A stretch of 64,000 nt of DNA from Pseudomonadota bacterium (GCA_031119395.1 JAVHYA010000002.1:95968-159967); one strand, 5' to 3'. Positions 19,256-26,835 are shown, counted from the stretch's first letter. Notes: generated from the sequence alone by a model not told the origin. Made by a program: numbers and translations.

Positions 19256-19789
19256 GTGCAGCTTCGCTATCCACTCGCCCCCATCGCGCTGTCGGCACTG
19301 TTCGCCGGCCCGGCCGTCGCCGCCGGACTGGGCGTCAACATCGAGATTCCTCGGCTGAACGTCTCGGAGTACCACCGCCCCTACGTGGCCGCCTGGATCG
19401 AGCGCGCCGACAGCACGATGGCGACCACGCTCGCGGTCTGGTACGACGTGCGCACCAAGACCAACAACCCCGAGGGCGAAGGCACGAAGTGGCTGAAGGA
19501 CCTGCGCCAGTGGTGGCGCCGCGGCGGTCGCGAACTCGCGGTGCCGATCGACGGCGTGACCGGGGCGACCAAGCCCGCCGGCAAGCATGCGCTGAGCTTC
19601 ACCGAAGGCAGCAAGCCCTTGGCCCAGCTCGCACCCGGCAGCTACAAGCTGGTGGTGGAGGCCGCGCGCGAAGTCGGCGGCCGCGAAGTGGTCACGCTGC
19701 CCTTCCAGTGGCCACCCGCCAAGGCCGACAGCGTCACGGCCACCGGCCAGGAAGAACTCGGCGAAGTCAAAGTCGAACTCAAGCCCTGA
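19256..19789 (+). CDS. DUF2271 periplasmic protein with an ApbE flavinylation motif
   Basis: 177 residues with a signal peptide (about 1-23, ending AVAA). The body contains DVRTKTNNPEGEGTKWLKDL, WWRRGGRELAVPIDGVTGAT and a C-terminal immunoglobulin-like strand pattern. DGVTGAT at 99-105 matches the D-x-x-[ST]-G-A-[ST] sequence onto which ApbE enzymes attach FMN; Thr105 would be the attachment residue. The apbE gene lies two genes downstream. GTG start at 19256 with AAAGGA at 19244-19249. Probable role: FMN-carrying periplasmic electron carrier for the PepSY membrane protein and the flavoreductase (inference). Confidence 0.8.
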   Translation: MQLRYPLAPIALSALFAGPAVAAGLGVNIEIPRLNVSEYHRPYVAAWIERADSTMATTLAVWYDVRTKTNNPEGEGTKWLKDLRQWWRRGGRELAVPIDGVTGATKPAGKHALSFTEGSKPLAQLAPGSYKLVVEAAREVGGREVVTLPFQWPPAKADSVTATGQEELGEVKVELKP

Positions 19790-19835
19790 TCGTCGCGATC
19801 TAGACCATCCCCTTCATTTCCCGGAGTCCCTTGCC

Positions 19836-20642
19836 ATGAAGCCGACCCTGCGCACCGCCGCCGTCGCCACGACCGCCCTGCTGGCCGCCCTCGCCGCCCA
19901 GGCCCACAACGCCTGGCTGCTGCCCTCGACCACCGTGCTGTCCAAGCCCGACCGCGTGACGGTCGACGCCGCGATCTCCAACGACCTGTTCGTGGCCAAC
20001 CATGCGGCGATGAGCCTGGACAACCTGCAGATCACCGCGCCGGACGGCGCCGCGTTGAAGGCCGAGTCGCAGGCCAAGCTCAAGCAACGCAGCGTGTTCG
20101 ACGTCGAGTTGACGCAGCCGGGCACCTATCGCATCGCCGTGGTCAACAGCGGCGTGTTCGCGAGCTGGAAGGACAAGGCCACCGGGCAGCCCAAGCGTGC
20201 GCGCGGCACGGCGGAGAGCATCGCCGGCCAAATTCCGGCCGACGCGAGCGACGTCAACGTCACCCAGTCGGTGGGTCGCAACGAGACCTTCGTGACGGTG
20301 GGCAAGCCCTCCGCACTCAAGCCGGTCGGCGTCGGCCTGGAGTTGGTGGCTGCCGGCAGCCCGACCGACAACGTCAAGGGCGAGAAGTCGACCTTCACGC
20401 TGCTGCTCGACGGCCAGCCCGCGAAGGACATGGAAGTCGGCATCACGGCCGGCGGCACCGTGTACCGCGACAAGCTCGAGGAGCTCAAGCTCAAGACGGA
20501 CAGCAAGGGCCAGTTCAGCGTGACCTGGCCCGCTGCCGGCATGTACTGGCTGGAGGCGAGCACGCGCGACAACAAGACCACGCTGCCGCAGGCCAAGGAG
20601 CGGCGCGTGAGCTATTCGGCGACGCTGGAAGTCGCGCCATAA
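19836..20642 (+). CDS. DUF4198 domain-containing periplasmic protein
   Basis: 268 residues with a clear signal peptide (1-23, ending AQA). The mature part begins HNAWLLPSTTVL, the His-containing start typical of DUF4198/GM-family proteins seen near metal-uptake genes. Two Ig-like beta domains follow: about 30-125, and 140-268 with VKGEKSTFTLLLDGQPAKDMEV and SVTWPAAGMYWLEA. The N-terminal His of the mature protein could bind metal. It sits between the DUF2271 and apbE genes in one direction with short gaps, so it is likely the same transcript. Its precise role is unknown. Confidence 0.82.
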   Translation: MKPTLRTAAVATTALLAALAAQAHNAWLLPSTTVLSKPDRVTVDAAISNDLFVANHAAMSLDNLQITAPDGAALKAESQAKLKQRSVFDVELTQPGTYRIAVVNSGVFASWKDKATGQPKRARGTAESIAGQIPADASDVNVTQSVGRNETFVTVGKPSALKPVGVGLELVAAGSPTDNVKGEKSTFTLLLDGQPAKDMEVGITAGGTVYRDKLEELKLKTDSKGQFSVTWPAAGMYWLEASTRDNKTTLPQAKERRVSYSATLEVAP

Positions 20643-20647
20643 CCCGC

Positions 20648-21661
20648 TTGGGCGTTCCCTCTTTCGCGGCGCGCGTGTCGGGCTACCGCCTGCCCGAGGC
20701 GCCGCGCGCCGCCGATCCGTCACGCCTGCAGCAGCTCGGGGGCGAGACGATGGGCACGACCTGGTCGCTGCGCGTCGACAACCCGCGCATGCTGCCGCTC
20801 GATGCGCTGCGGCACGCCGTCCAGTCGGCGCTGGACGAGGTGGTGGCGCAGATGAGCCACTGGGACCCGGACTCGGCACTGGGCCGCTTCAACCGCGCGC
20901 CGCCCGGCAGCACGCACACGCTGCCGGAGCCGTTCAACGCCGTGCTTGCCCGCGCGCTGCATTGGGCCGAGGCCAGCGGCGGCGCGCTCGACCCCGGCAT
21001 GGGGCCGTTGGTGGCGCTCTGGGGATTCGGGCCCGACGCGGTGGAAGATGACAGCCTGCCGCCCGATGCCGCCGCCCTTGCCGCCGCCCGCGCGCGCTGT
21101 GGCTGGCAACACATCGCCCACGATGCGGCCGGCCGCAGGCTCGTGCAACCCGGCGGCCTGTCGCTGGACCTGTCGGGCATCGCCAAGGGCTACGGCGTCG
21201 ACGCCGGCGTGGCCGCGCTGCAGCGCTTGGGCGTGGGCAATTTCCTGCTCGAGGTGGGTGGCGAACTGCGCGGCGCCGGCCGACGGCCGGGTGGCCTGCC
21301 GTGGCAGGTGCAGGTCGATCCCGGGACCGGTCCCGGCCTGCGCATCGCGCTGGCCGACCGCGCGGTCGCCAGCTCGGGCGACCGCTGGCACGTGCGCGAG
21401 CAGGGCGGACGGCGCTGGTCGCACACGCTCGATCCGCGCACCGGCGAGCCGGTCGCCCACGCGCTGGCCTGCGTCACCGTCCTGCACGAACACTGCATGG
21501 ATGCGGATGCGCTGGCGACCGTGCTCACGGTGCTGGGGCCGGACGAAGGCATGGCTTTCGCCGAGCGGCACGGCGTGGCGGCGCTGTTCGCGCGACGCGC
21601 GCCCGAGGGCACGCTGGCCCTGCATCCCAGCGCCGCTTGGCTGGCGCAGGCTGGGGCGTGA
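20648..21661 (+). CDS. apbE: FAD:protein FMN transferase (ApbE)
   Basis: 337 residues. ApbE transfers FMN from FAD to a Ser/Thr of a target protein using Mg2+. GGETMGTTWSLRV opens the domain; SLDLSGIAKGYGVDAGVAAL is the central motif; NFLLEVGGELRGAGRRPGG and SSGDRWHVREQGGRRWSHT, LDPRTGEPV and the terminal CMDADALATVLTVLGPD with metal-binding Asp residues complete it. The reading frame opens at a TTG (20648) just after the DUF4198 stop, with no good SD; a GTG at 20675 is the alternative. No signal peptide or lipobox is visible, unlike many periplasmic ApbEs. The candidate substrate is the DUF2271 protein. Confidence 0.9.
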   Translation: MGVPSFAARVSGYRLPEAPRAADPSRLQQLGGETMGTTWSLRVDNPRMLPLDALRHAVQSALDEVVAQMSHWDPDSALGRFNRAPPGSTHTLPEPFNAVLARALHWAEASGGALDPGMGPLVALWGFGPDAVEDDSLPPDAAALAAARARCGWQHIAHDAAGRRLVQPGGLSLDLSGIAKGYGVDAGVAALQRLGVGNFLLEVGGELRGAGRRPGGLPWQVQVDPGTGPGLRIALADRAVASSGDRWHVREQGGRRWSHTLDPRTGEPVAHALACVTVLHEHCMDADALATVLTVLGPDEGMAFAERHGVAALFARRAPEGTLALHPSAAWLAQAGA

Positions 21662-21690
21662 TGCGGCACCGCAAGTTGCGAGCCGAATCG

Positions 21691-21738
21691 GCCGCCAGCG
21701 CCCACTGGACGTGCGCATGCAGCTATGAATTCGATAGC
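21691..21738 (-). repeat. Dispersed GCTA-hairpin repeat, copy 4
   Basis: Minus-strand reading GCTATCGAATTCATAGCTGC, then GTGCGCACGTCCAGTGGGCGC. Sits between apbE and the flavoreductase. Confidence 0.8.
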
Positions 21739-21746
21739 ATCGTGCG

Positions 21747-21772
21747 GAGTGCTGGGTGCTGAGTGCTGAGTG
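21747..21772. repeat. Heptanucleotide tandem repeat (GAGTGCT) at the start of the flavoreductase gene
   Basis: Units GAGTGCT, GGGTGCT, GAGTGCT and partial GAGTG are tandem from 21747 to 21772. The GTG at 21763 used as start codon is inside the third unit. Confidence 0.75.
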
Positions 21773-23145
21773 AACCGCTTCGCTGGGCCGCCGCCGGCGC
21801 CTGCGTGGCCGCCTACGGTGCGCTGTGCGCCGGGATCTGGTGGCGCGAGCGCGCACGCGCCAGCGCCGCAGCGGCCGACGCCGCCGCGCTGGCCGGCCAG
21901 GGCGACGCGGTGCTGATGGTCCATGCCAGCCAGACCGGCCAGGCCGAAGCGCTCGCGTGGGACAGCGCCCGCTGGCTGCATGCCGGCGGCACGCCCGTGC
22001 GCGTGGTGGCGCTCAATGCGCTCGATGCCACGATGCTGGGCCAGGCGCGGCAGGCCTACTTCATCGCCAGCACCTACGGCGAAGGCGACGCACCCGACGG
22101 GGCGAGCGTGTTCGTCGAACGGCTGATGGACGGCCCCGCACCGCCCACGTTGAAGCAGCTCTCGTACGGCGTGCTGGCGCTGGGCGACCGCGAATACGCC
22201 AACTTCTGCGGCTTCGGCCGGCGCCTCGACGACTGGCTGCAGGCCCAGGGCGCGCAGCCGGCCTTCCCGCGCATCGACGTCGACAACGGCGCCCCCGCCG
22301 CGCTGGCGCAATGGCGCCGCCGGCTGCGACCGGATGCCAGCGAACAGGATCTGGCCGACGCCTCGCCCGTCGCGGACTTCGCCCCCTGGCGCCTCGTGGC
22401 GCGCGAGCACCTGAACCCCGGCAGCGACGGCGGACCGGTGTTCCTGCTCGGCTTCATGCCGCCGCCCGGCCCCGACCCGGTGTGGGAGGCCGGCGACCTG
22501 GTGGAGGTTGCCGTGGTCGCCGACCCCGGCCGGCCGCGCGACTACTCGATCGCGTCGACGGTGGACGATGGCGAACTGCAGCTCATCGTCCGCCAGGAGC
22601 GCCACCCCGACGGCAGCCTGGGCGCGGCATCGGGCCTGCTCACCTCCACGCTGGCCCTGGGCGATACGGTCGCGATGCGGCTGAAACCTCATCCCGGCTT
22701 CCGGATCTCGGGCAACCAGGAGCGGCCTCTCCTCCTGATCGGCAACGGCACCGGCCTGGCAGGCCTGCGTGCCCACCTGCGTGCACGCGGGGCCGCCGGG
22801 AAGAGGCCGAACTGGCTGGTCTTCGGCGAACGGCGCGCGGCGCACGATTTCCTGTGCCGCGCCGAACTCGAGGCCTGGCGCGCGGACGGCACCCTGGCGC
22901 GGCTGGACATGGTCTTCTCGCGCGACGCCGAAGCGGCGCAGGGCGAACGCCTGTACGTGCAACACCGCCTCCTCCAGCAGGCCGACGAGGTGGTCGCCTG
23001 GATCGAGCGCGGCGCGGCCATCTACGTGTGCGGCAGCCTGCAGGGCATGGCCGCCGGCGTGGACGGCGCGCTGCGGCAGATCCTGGGCCCGGATCGCCTG
23101 GCCGCGCTGGCGGCCGAGGCCCGCTACCGCCGCGACGTCTATTGA
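21763..23145 (+). CDS. Membrane-anchored flavodoxin/FAD/NAD(P)H reductase (CysJ-like sulfite reductase flavoprotein family)
   Basis: 460 residues. One N-terminal transmembrane segment (about 8-26) precedes a flavodoxin domain (about 49-190: [16 protein letters not shown] phosphate loop, [28 protein letters not shown]). A ferredoxin-NADP reductase module follows, with FAD motif RDYSIAS near 263 and NAD(P) motif [17 protein letters not shown] near 325, ending in ARYRRDVY. Family relatives lie next to PepSY, DUF2271 and apbE genes. The likely role is to pass electrons from NADPH toward the membrane PepSY component for ferric-complex reduction (inference). GTG start at 21763, no strong SD; the gene begins within a 7-bp tandem repeat. 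Confidence 0.83.
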   Translation: MLSEPLRWAAAGACVAAYGALCAGIWWRERARASAAAADAAALAGQGDAVLMVHASQTGQAEALAWDSARWLHAGGTPVRVVALNALDATMLGQARQAYFIASTYGEGDAPDGASVFVERLMDGPAPPTLKQLSYGVLALGDREYANFCGFGRRLDDWLQAQGAQPAFPRIDVDNGAPAALAQWRRRLRPDASEQDLADASPVADFAPWRLVAREHLNPGSDGGPVFLLGFMPPPGPDPVWEAGDLVEVAVVADPGRPRDYSIASTVDDGELQLIVRQERHPDGSLGAASGLLTSTLALGDTVAMRLKPHPGFRISGNQERPLLLIGNGTGLAGLRAHLRARGAAGKRPNWLVFGERRAAHDFLCRAELEAWRADGTLARLDMVFSRDAEAAQGERLYVQHRLLQQADEVVAWIERGAAIYVCGSLQGMAAGVDGALRQILGPDRLAALAAEARYRRDVY

Positions 23146-23231
23146 CGCCGATCGCCCCCTCGACATCGAAGCCCGCGACACTCATTCCCTGGCGCGCCCC
23201 GGCCGCCCCTCGACCAGCAAGGAACCTTCCC

Positions 23232-23912
23232 ATGATGCTGCACGTGCCCGAAGTGCTGACCCGCGAAGAAGTGCGCGCGCTGCGCGCCGCCCTCGATGAG
23301 GCCGACTGGGTGGACGGCCGGGCCACCGTCGGCGAACAGGGCGCACGGGTGAAGCAGAACCGGCAGATCCCCGAACTCTCGCCCGCCGGCCGCCAATGGG
23401 GCGAGCAGATCCTGAAGGTGCTGCTGAAGAACCCGCTGTTCTTCTCGGCTGCGCTGCCCTTCCGCTTCGTGCCGCCGCTGTTCAACCGCTACGAGGGCGG
23501 CGAGCACTACGGCCTGCATGTGGACGGCAGCATCCGCAACGTGCCCGGCACCCACTTCCAGTTGCGCACGGACCTGTCGTGCACGCTCTTTTTGTCCGAC
23601 CCGCAGGACTACGACGGCGGCGAACTCGAAGTGGTCGATACCTACGGCTCGCACGAAGTCAAGCTGCCGGCCGGCGACCTGATCCTCTACCCCTCCAGCA
23701 GCCTGCACCAGGTGCATCCGGTGACGCGCGGCGCGCGGGTCTGCTCCTTCTTCTGGGTCCAGAGCATGGTGCGCGACGACGGGCGGCGCTCGATGCTGTA
23801 CGAACTCGACCAGAGCCTGCAGCGCCTGCGCCACCGGCTGGGCGAAACCGAGGAGACCGTCGCGCTGACCGGCCACTACCACAACCTCCTGCGCATGTGG
23901 TCCGAGGTCTGA
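23232..23912 (+). CDS. piuC: Fe(II)/2-oxoglutarate-dependent dioxygenase, PiuC/PKHD-type
   Basis: A 226-residue PKHD-type hydroxylase of the YbiX/PiuC group. Double-stranded beta helix with iron ligands His96 and Asp98 ([11 protein letters not shown]) and His159 ([15 protein letters not shown]), and the 2-oxoglutarate-binding Arg169 ([13 protein letters not shown]). The N-terminus [18 protein letters not shown] is characteristic. In other bacteria piuC is iron-regulated and neighbours TonB-dependent siderophore receptor genes, which agrees with the Fur-linked surroundings here, though no receptor gene is present in the window. The substrate is unknown. Confidence 0.93.
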   Translation: MMLHVPEVLTREEVRALRAALDEADWVDGRATVGEQGARVKQNRQIPELSPAGRQWGEQILKVLLKNPLFFSAALPFRFVPPLFNRYEGGEHYGLHVDGSIRNVPGTHFQLRTDLSCTLFLSDPQDYDGGELEVVDTYGSHEVKLPAGDLILYPSSSLHQVHPVTRGARVCSFFWVQSMVRDDGRRSMLYELDQSLQRLRHRLGETEETVALTGHYHNLLRMWSEV

Positions 23913-23938
23913 GCTGCCCTGCAGAAAGACGATAGCGA

Positions 23939-23968
23939 TTGCAAATGCGAGAGATTCGTATTTATAAT
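23939..23968 (+). promoter_or_regulatory. bfd promoter with overlapping Fur box
   Basis: -35 TTGCAA (23939-23944), 18-bp spacer and perfect -10 TATAAT (23963-23968). The spacer holds AAATGCGA and TTCGTATTT (23943-23962), a Fur-like inverted repeat. Fur occupancy would block the promoter. Confidence 0.7.
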
Positions 23969-24006
23969 CAGTGCATCGTCCAACAGCCAGCCAACTGCTG
24001 CCCACC

Positions 24007-24279
24007 ATGATCGTCTGCGTGTGTCGTCGAGTCTCCGATCGCGAAATCGCACGGCACGCGCGCGCGGGCATGACCTTCGACGAAGTTCAGTTCGAACTCG
24101 GCGTCGCCACCCAGTGTGGCCGCTGCGAAGGTTGTGCGCGCGACGTGGTGGCGCAATGCAGCGCATCGCACCCGGTCGCGGCCCTGAGCTGCGATTTCGA
24201 GCCACGAGCGATCCAGCTTGCCACCGCCATCACGGAGAGCAACGCATGGAATTCGTCTCGGCCATCGCCGGCAGCCTGA
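24007..24279 (+). CDS. bfd: Bacterioferritin-associated ferredoxin (2Fe-2S)
   Basis: 90 residues. The N-terminus MIVCVCRRVSDREI carries the first two ligand cysteines (4 and 6) and QCGRCEGC near 36-43 the others; canonical spacing is C-x-C...C-x2-C, and Cys37 and Cys40 fit, with Cys43 extra. Bfd docks on bacterioferritin and delivers electrons to mobilise stored iron under starvation. The core of about 65 residues matches the family; the last 25 are an unconserved extension. The iron-repressed promoter at 23939-23968 fits the role. The bfr partner is 6 kb upstream. Confidence 0.93.
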   Translation: MIVCVCRRVSDREIARHARAGMTFDEVQFELGVATQCGRCEGCARDVVAQCSASHPVAALSCDFEPRAIQLATAITESNAWNSSRPSPAA

Positions 24280-24320
24280 TCTTCGTGGCAGGCTCTGCCT
24301 GGTGGATATTTCGTAAGTAG
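24246..24320 (+). CDS. Possible 24-residue single-helix membrane peptide
   Basis: A short ORF overlapping the 3' end of bfd in another frame. GGAG at 24236-24239 lies 6 bp ahead of the ATG. The product MEFVSAIAGSLIFVAGSAWW plus IFRK is one hydrophobic helix with a basic C-terminus. The stop precedes tonB by 63 bp. It resembles the small membrane peptides found in iron and stress operons, but nothing proves expression. Confidence 0.4.
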   Translation: MEFVSAIAGSLIFVAGSAWWIFRK

Positions 24321-24383
24321 CGCGCTGCGGCCTGCGCCGCACCCCACGTGCGTGCGCGCGTGGCGGCCTGACCTTGGTGGATC

Positions 24384-25103
24384 GTGTCCAGTCGTTTCTC
24401 GTCTTCCCCCCCCTCCTCGCCCCTTGGACTGTCGCGCACCGCGGTGATTGCGGGCGGTGTCATCCTGTTCCACGCAGCGGCGCTGTGGGCGCTGCAAAGC
24501 GGCCTCCTGCGCAAGGCGGCCGAAGTGGTCGTGCCGGTGGAACTGCTGGCGCAGATCATCGAGCCGCCCCGTCCCGCACCACCGCCACCTCCTCCCCCGC
24601 CGCCGCCCGCACCGCCGAAGAAGGAGGTGGTCAAGCCGCCGCCGCGGCCGCAGGCCGTGCGCCAGACGCGGCCGACGCCGCCGCCGCCCAATGCGCCGAC
24701 AGGCGTGGTGGAGCCGCCTCCTCCGGCCCCGCCCGCACCCGAAACGCCCCCCGCACCGCCGGCACCTCCAGCACCGCCGCCCGCACCGCCAGCGCCGCCC
24801 GCCGCCCCGGCGCAGAAGGAACTGACCGGCGCGCAGGCGCAGTGGGTGGTGAAGCCCCCCCTCGTGTTCCCGGCCATGAGCAAGCGGCTCGGCGAATCGG
24901 GCACGGTGGTCCTGCGCATCATTTTCGATTCCGAAGGCAACGCCAAGCGCGCCACGGTGGTCACTTCGAGCGGCTACGAGCGGCTCGATGTTGCAGGCCG
25001 CGAAGCGGCGCTGCGGTCGCGCATCGCGATCAACCTGCCCGCGGGCACCCCACGGTCGCCGGAATACGCCTACACCGCGCCGCTGGCCTTCGTCCTGAAC
25101 TGA
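24384..25103 (+). CDS. tonB: Energy transducer TonB
   Basis: 239 residues. A membrane anchor lies at about 20-38 with the conserved His (His30) used in coupling to ExbB/ExbD. A long Pro-rich periplasm-spanning region (about 60-145) with a run of ten prolines and KKEVVKPPPRPQ follows. The C-terminal TonB domain (about 155-239) has QAQWVVKPPLVFPAMSKRLG, GTVVLRIIFDSEGNAKRATV and a terminal YAYTAPLAFVLN. TonB transmits proton-motive energy to outer-membrane receptors for siderophores, haem and cobalamin. GTG start at 24384. Followed by exbB (19 bp) and exbD; expression is probably linked to the iron-repressed bfd promoter upstream. Confidence 0.93.
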   Translation: MSSRFSSSPPSSPLGLSRTAVIAGGVILFHAAALWALQSGLLRKAAEVVVPVELLAQIIEPPRPAPPPPPPPPPPAPPKKEVVKPPPRPQAVRQTRPTPPPPNAPTGVVEPPPPAPPAPETPPAPPAPPAPPPAPPAPPAAPAQKELTGAQAQWVVKPPLVFPAMSKRLGESGTVVLRIIFDSEGNAKRATVVTSSGYERLDVAGREAALRSRIAINLPAGTPRSPEYAYTAPLAFVLN

Positions 25104-25122
25104 TTTTTTTCCTGGAGCATTT

Positions 25123-25836
25123 ATGGATTCCCAATTCGGCTTGATGCACGTCTGGCAACAGGGCGACTTCGTCACCAAGGCGGTGGCCATCCTGTTGGTG
25201 GGCATGTCGCTCGCCTCCTGGATCGTCATCCTGGTGAAGGCCTTCGACATCGTGCGCTACAAGCGCATGGCCCGGCGCTCCGCCGACTTCTGGCACAGCG
25301 AGGACTTCGCCACGGCGCTCGACAAGCTGGGCAAGGACGACGCCAACCCCTTCCGCGTGCTGGCGCTGGAAGGTCGCGAGGCCGCGGCCCACCATCGCAA
25401 CACCAAGGCGCACCTGCACGACGCCCTCGACGTGAGCGACTGGATCACCCGCGCGCTGCGCAACACCATCGACGAATTCACGGCGCGGCTGCAGACCGGG
25501 CTGGCGATCCTGGCGTCGGTGGGCTCCACCGCTCCGTTCATCGGCCTCTTCGGCACCGTGTGGGGCATCTATCACGCACTGATGAGCATCGGCTCGGCCG
25601 GCCAGGCGACGATCGACAAGGTGGCCGGCCCCATCGGCGAAGCGCTGATCATGACGGCGCTCGGCCTGGCCGTCGCCATCCCCGCGGTGCTGGGCTACAA
25701 CGCCCTGGTGCGCGGCAACAAGTTCGTGCTGACCAAGCTCAACAGCTTCGCGCACGACCTGCACGCGTACTTCGTGACAGGCGCCCGCGTGCAGGCCGGT
25801 GGCGACGCGACCGTCGTCGCGCTGAAAAAGGGTTGA
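25123..25836 (+). CDS. exbB: TonB-system proton channel ExbB (MotA/TolQ/ExbB family)
   Basis: 237 residues, three transmembrane helices: about 20-40 (AVAILLVGMSLASWIVILV), about 122-145 (ASVGSTAPFIGLFGTVWGIY) and about 165-190 (GEALIMTALGLAVAIPAVLGYN). The second and third line the pentameric channel; GSTAPFIGLFGTVWGI is the family signature. Good SD (CTGGAG) before the ATG. Forms the proton-driven motor with ExbD and TonB in the inner membrane. Confidence 0.96.
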   Translation: MDSQFGLMHVWQQGDFVTKAVAILLVGMSLASWIVILVKAFDIVRYKRMARRSADFWHSEDFATALDKLGKDDANPFRVLALEGREAAAHHRNTKAHLHDALDVSDWITRALRNTIDEFTARLQTGLAILASVGSTAPFIGLFGTVWGIYHALMSIGSAGQATIDKVAGPIGEALIMTALGLAVAIPAVLGYNALVRGNKFVLTKLNSFAHDLHAYFVTGARVQAGGDATVVALKKG

Positions 25837-25839
25837 GAC

Positions 25840-25920
25840 ATGCGCTCCCAAGCTCACATCCGTCCGCTGCCCCCCGAGGGCGCACATGCCTCCCCAGAGG
25901 CGGCTCGTCGGGAGGCATGA
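25840..25920 (+). CDS. Possible 26-codon leader ORF between exbB and exbD
   Basis: ATG at 25840, 3 bp after the exbB stop, with AAGGG at 25828-25832 as SD; the TGA ends at 25920, 3 bp before the exbD ATG. Product MRSQAHIRPLPPEGAHASPE plus AARREA, no family recognised. Its reading would carry ribosomes through the hairpin at 25885-25919 that masks the exbD SD. More plausibly a regulatory ORF than a functional peptide. Confidence 0.45.
   Translation: MRSQAHIRPLPPEGAHASPEAARREA
25885..25919 (+). promoter_or_regulatory. Hairpin sequestering the exbD ribosome-binding site
   Basis: Perfect 10-bp arms, CATGCCTCCC (25885-25894) and GGGAGGCATG (25910-25919), with a 15-nt loop. GGAGG at 25911-25915, the only SD for the exbD ATG at 25924, lies in the right arm. 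Confidence 0.65.
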
Positions 25921-25923
25921 CGC

Positions 25924-26337
25924 ATGGCCTTCGGTACCCAGGACGAACCCGATGACGTGATGAACGAGATCAACATGACGCCGCTGGTCGACGTCATGCT
26001 GGTGCTCCTCATCATCTTCATCATCACCGTGCCGGTGATGAAACATGCCGTGAACATCGACCTGCCGCGCGAGACGACGCAGCGGGAAGAAACCAAGCCC
26101 GAAACGATCTCGCTGAGCGTGGATGCCGACGGCAGCTACTACTGGAACCAGGAAAAGATCGACGACGCCACGCTGGAGTCGCGGCTGGCCGCCGCGGGCG
26201 CCCTGTCGCAGCCGCCGGAGCTGCACATCCGCGCCGACAAGGCCGTGCGCTACGAGCGGGTGGCGGGTGCGATGGCCGCCGCCACGCGCGCCGGCGTGCA
26301 CAAGATCGGCTTCATCAACGACCCGACGAAGAACTGA
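25924..26337 (+). CDS. exbD: TonB-system biopolymer transporter ExbD
   Basis: 137 residues with a short cytosolic N-terminus and one membrane helix (about 21-40). It carries the proton-conducting Asp23 in NMTPLVDVMLVLLIIFIITV. A periplasmic domain with LSVDADGSYYWNQEKID and ELHIRADKAVRYERVAGAMA follows. Completes the tonB-exbB-exbD unit. Translation may depend on the upstream ORF and hairpin (25840-25920). Confidence 0.95.
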   Translation: MAFGTQDEPDDVMNEINMTPLVDVMLVLLIIFIITVPVMKHAVNIDLPRETTQREETKPETISLSVDADGSYYWNQEKIDDATLESRLAAAGALSQPPELHIRADKAVRYERVAGAMAAATRAGVHKIGFINDPTKN

Positions 26338-26368
26338 CAGCGGCACACAAAAAAATACATCGCGGCGA

Positions 26369-26399
26369 TTGACTTCTTATTGCGAATCATTATCATTTG
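26369..26399 (+). promoter_or_regulatory. hemP promoter with overlapping Fur box
   Basis: -35 TTGACT (26369-26374), 16-bp spacer and -10 TATCAT (26391-26396). TTGCGAATCATTATCATTTG (26380-26399) overlapping the -10 is the strongest Fur-like sequence in the window (AATCATTATCATT core). Confidence 0.75.
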
Positions 26400-26428
26400 G
26401 TCATCGCCTTCCAGAAGGACTTCCTCCC

Positions 26429-26647
26429 ATGCAAGCCTCGCCGACCGCTTTCCAAGTTCTGAGCCATCCGTCACTGGACCAAGCCGGCGGCGGCACGGCC
26501 GCTGCCATGGCCTCCACCGCGCATCCCGCCCACCTCGTCCAGAGCAACGAATTGCTCAAGGGCCAGAAAACCATCGGCATCATGCACAACGGTTCGCTCT
26601 ACCGTCTGCAGGCCACCAAGCTCGGCAAGCTGATCCTCACCAAGTAA
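26429..26647 (+). CDS. hemP: Hemin uptake protein HemP
   Basis: 72 residues. The C-terminal HemP domain reads LLKGQKTIGIMHNGSLYRLQ then ATKLGKLILTK, matching the family signature (G...V.I.H.G..Y.LR.T..GKLILTK). The N-terminal 35 residues are variable. HemP is needed for expression of haem-uptake receptor genes in some beta- and alphaproteobacteria. A haem receptor gene often follows it; here a terminator and a convergent GlcG-family gene follow instead. Transcribed from its own Fur-overlapped promoter. Confidence 0.93.
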   Translation: MQASPTAFQVLSHPSLDQAGGGTAAAMASTAHPAHLVQSNELLKGQKTIGIMHNGSLYRLQATKLGKLILTK

Positions 26648-26680
26648 GGACCGGCGCCCCTCGCAAGTTTCATCGTGGGG

Positions 26681-26715
26681 CGACTCGAGGAGATCACTCT
26701 CCGAGGGTCGTTTTT
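26681..26715 (+). terminator. Probable terminator after hemP
   Basis: Imperfect hairpin CGACTCGAGGAGA / TCTCCGAGGGTCG with an internal loop, followed by TTTTT. Confidence 0.55.
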
Positions 26716-26775
26716 GGCTAGCCACGGTTCTCCCAGCCAAGCCCTTTTTTCCACGCTGCGACGCATCTGAAAAAA

Positions 26776-26804
26776 GAAAAAGCCGGCCTCGAGCCGGCTT
26801 TTTC
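26776..26804. terminator. Bidirectional terminator between hemP and the GlcG-family gene
   Basis: Arms AGCCGGC (26781-26787) and GCCGGCT (26793-26799), 5-nt loop, with A tracts to the left and T tracts to the right, so it works in both directions. Confidence 0.8.
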
Positions 26805-26835
26805 ATGGGCGGGCAGCGCGCGCCGCTGCAAGCGA

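Noticed and set aside
21725..21772. Phase-variable switch by the GAGTGCT repeat
   Set aside because: The candidate upstream ATG (21725) runs into TGA within the repeat in every frame, so unit changes cannot place it in frame with the reductase; the used GTG lies in the last full unit.
24550..24830. Pro-rich low-complexity stretch as a non-coding repeat array
   Set aside because: It is in frame within TonB, where a Pro-rich spacer is expected.
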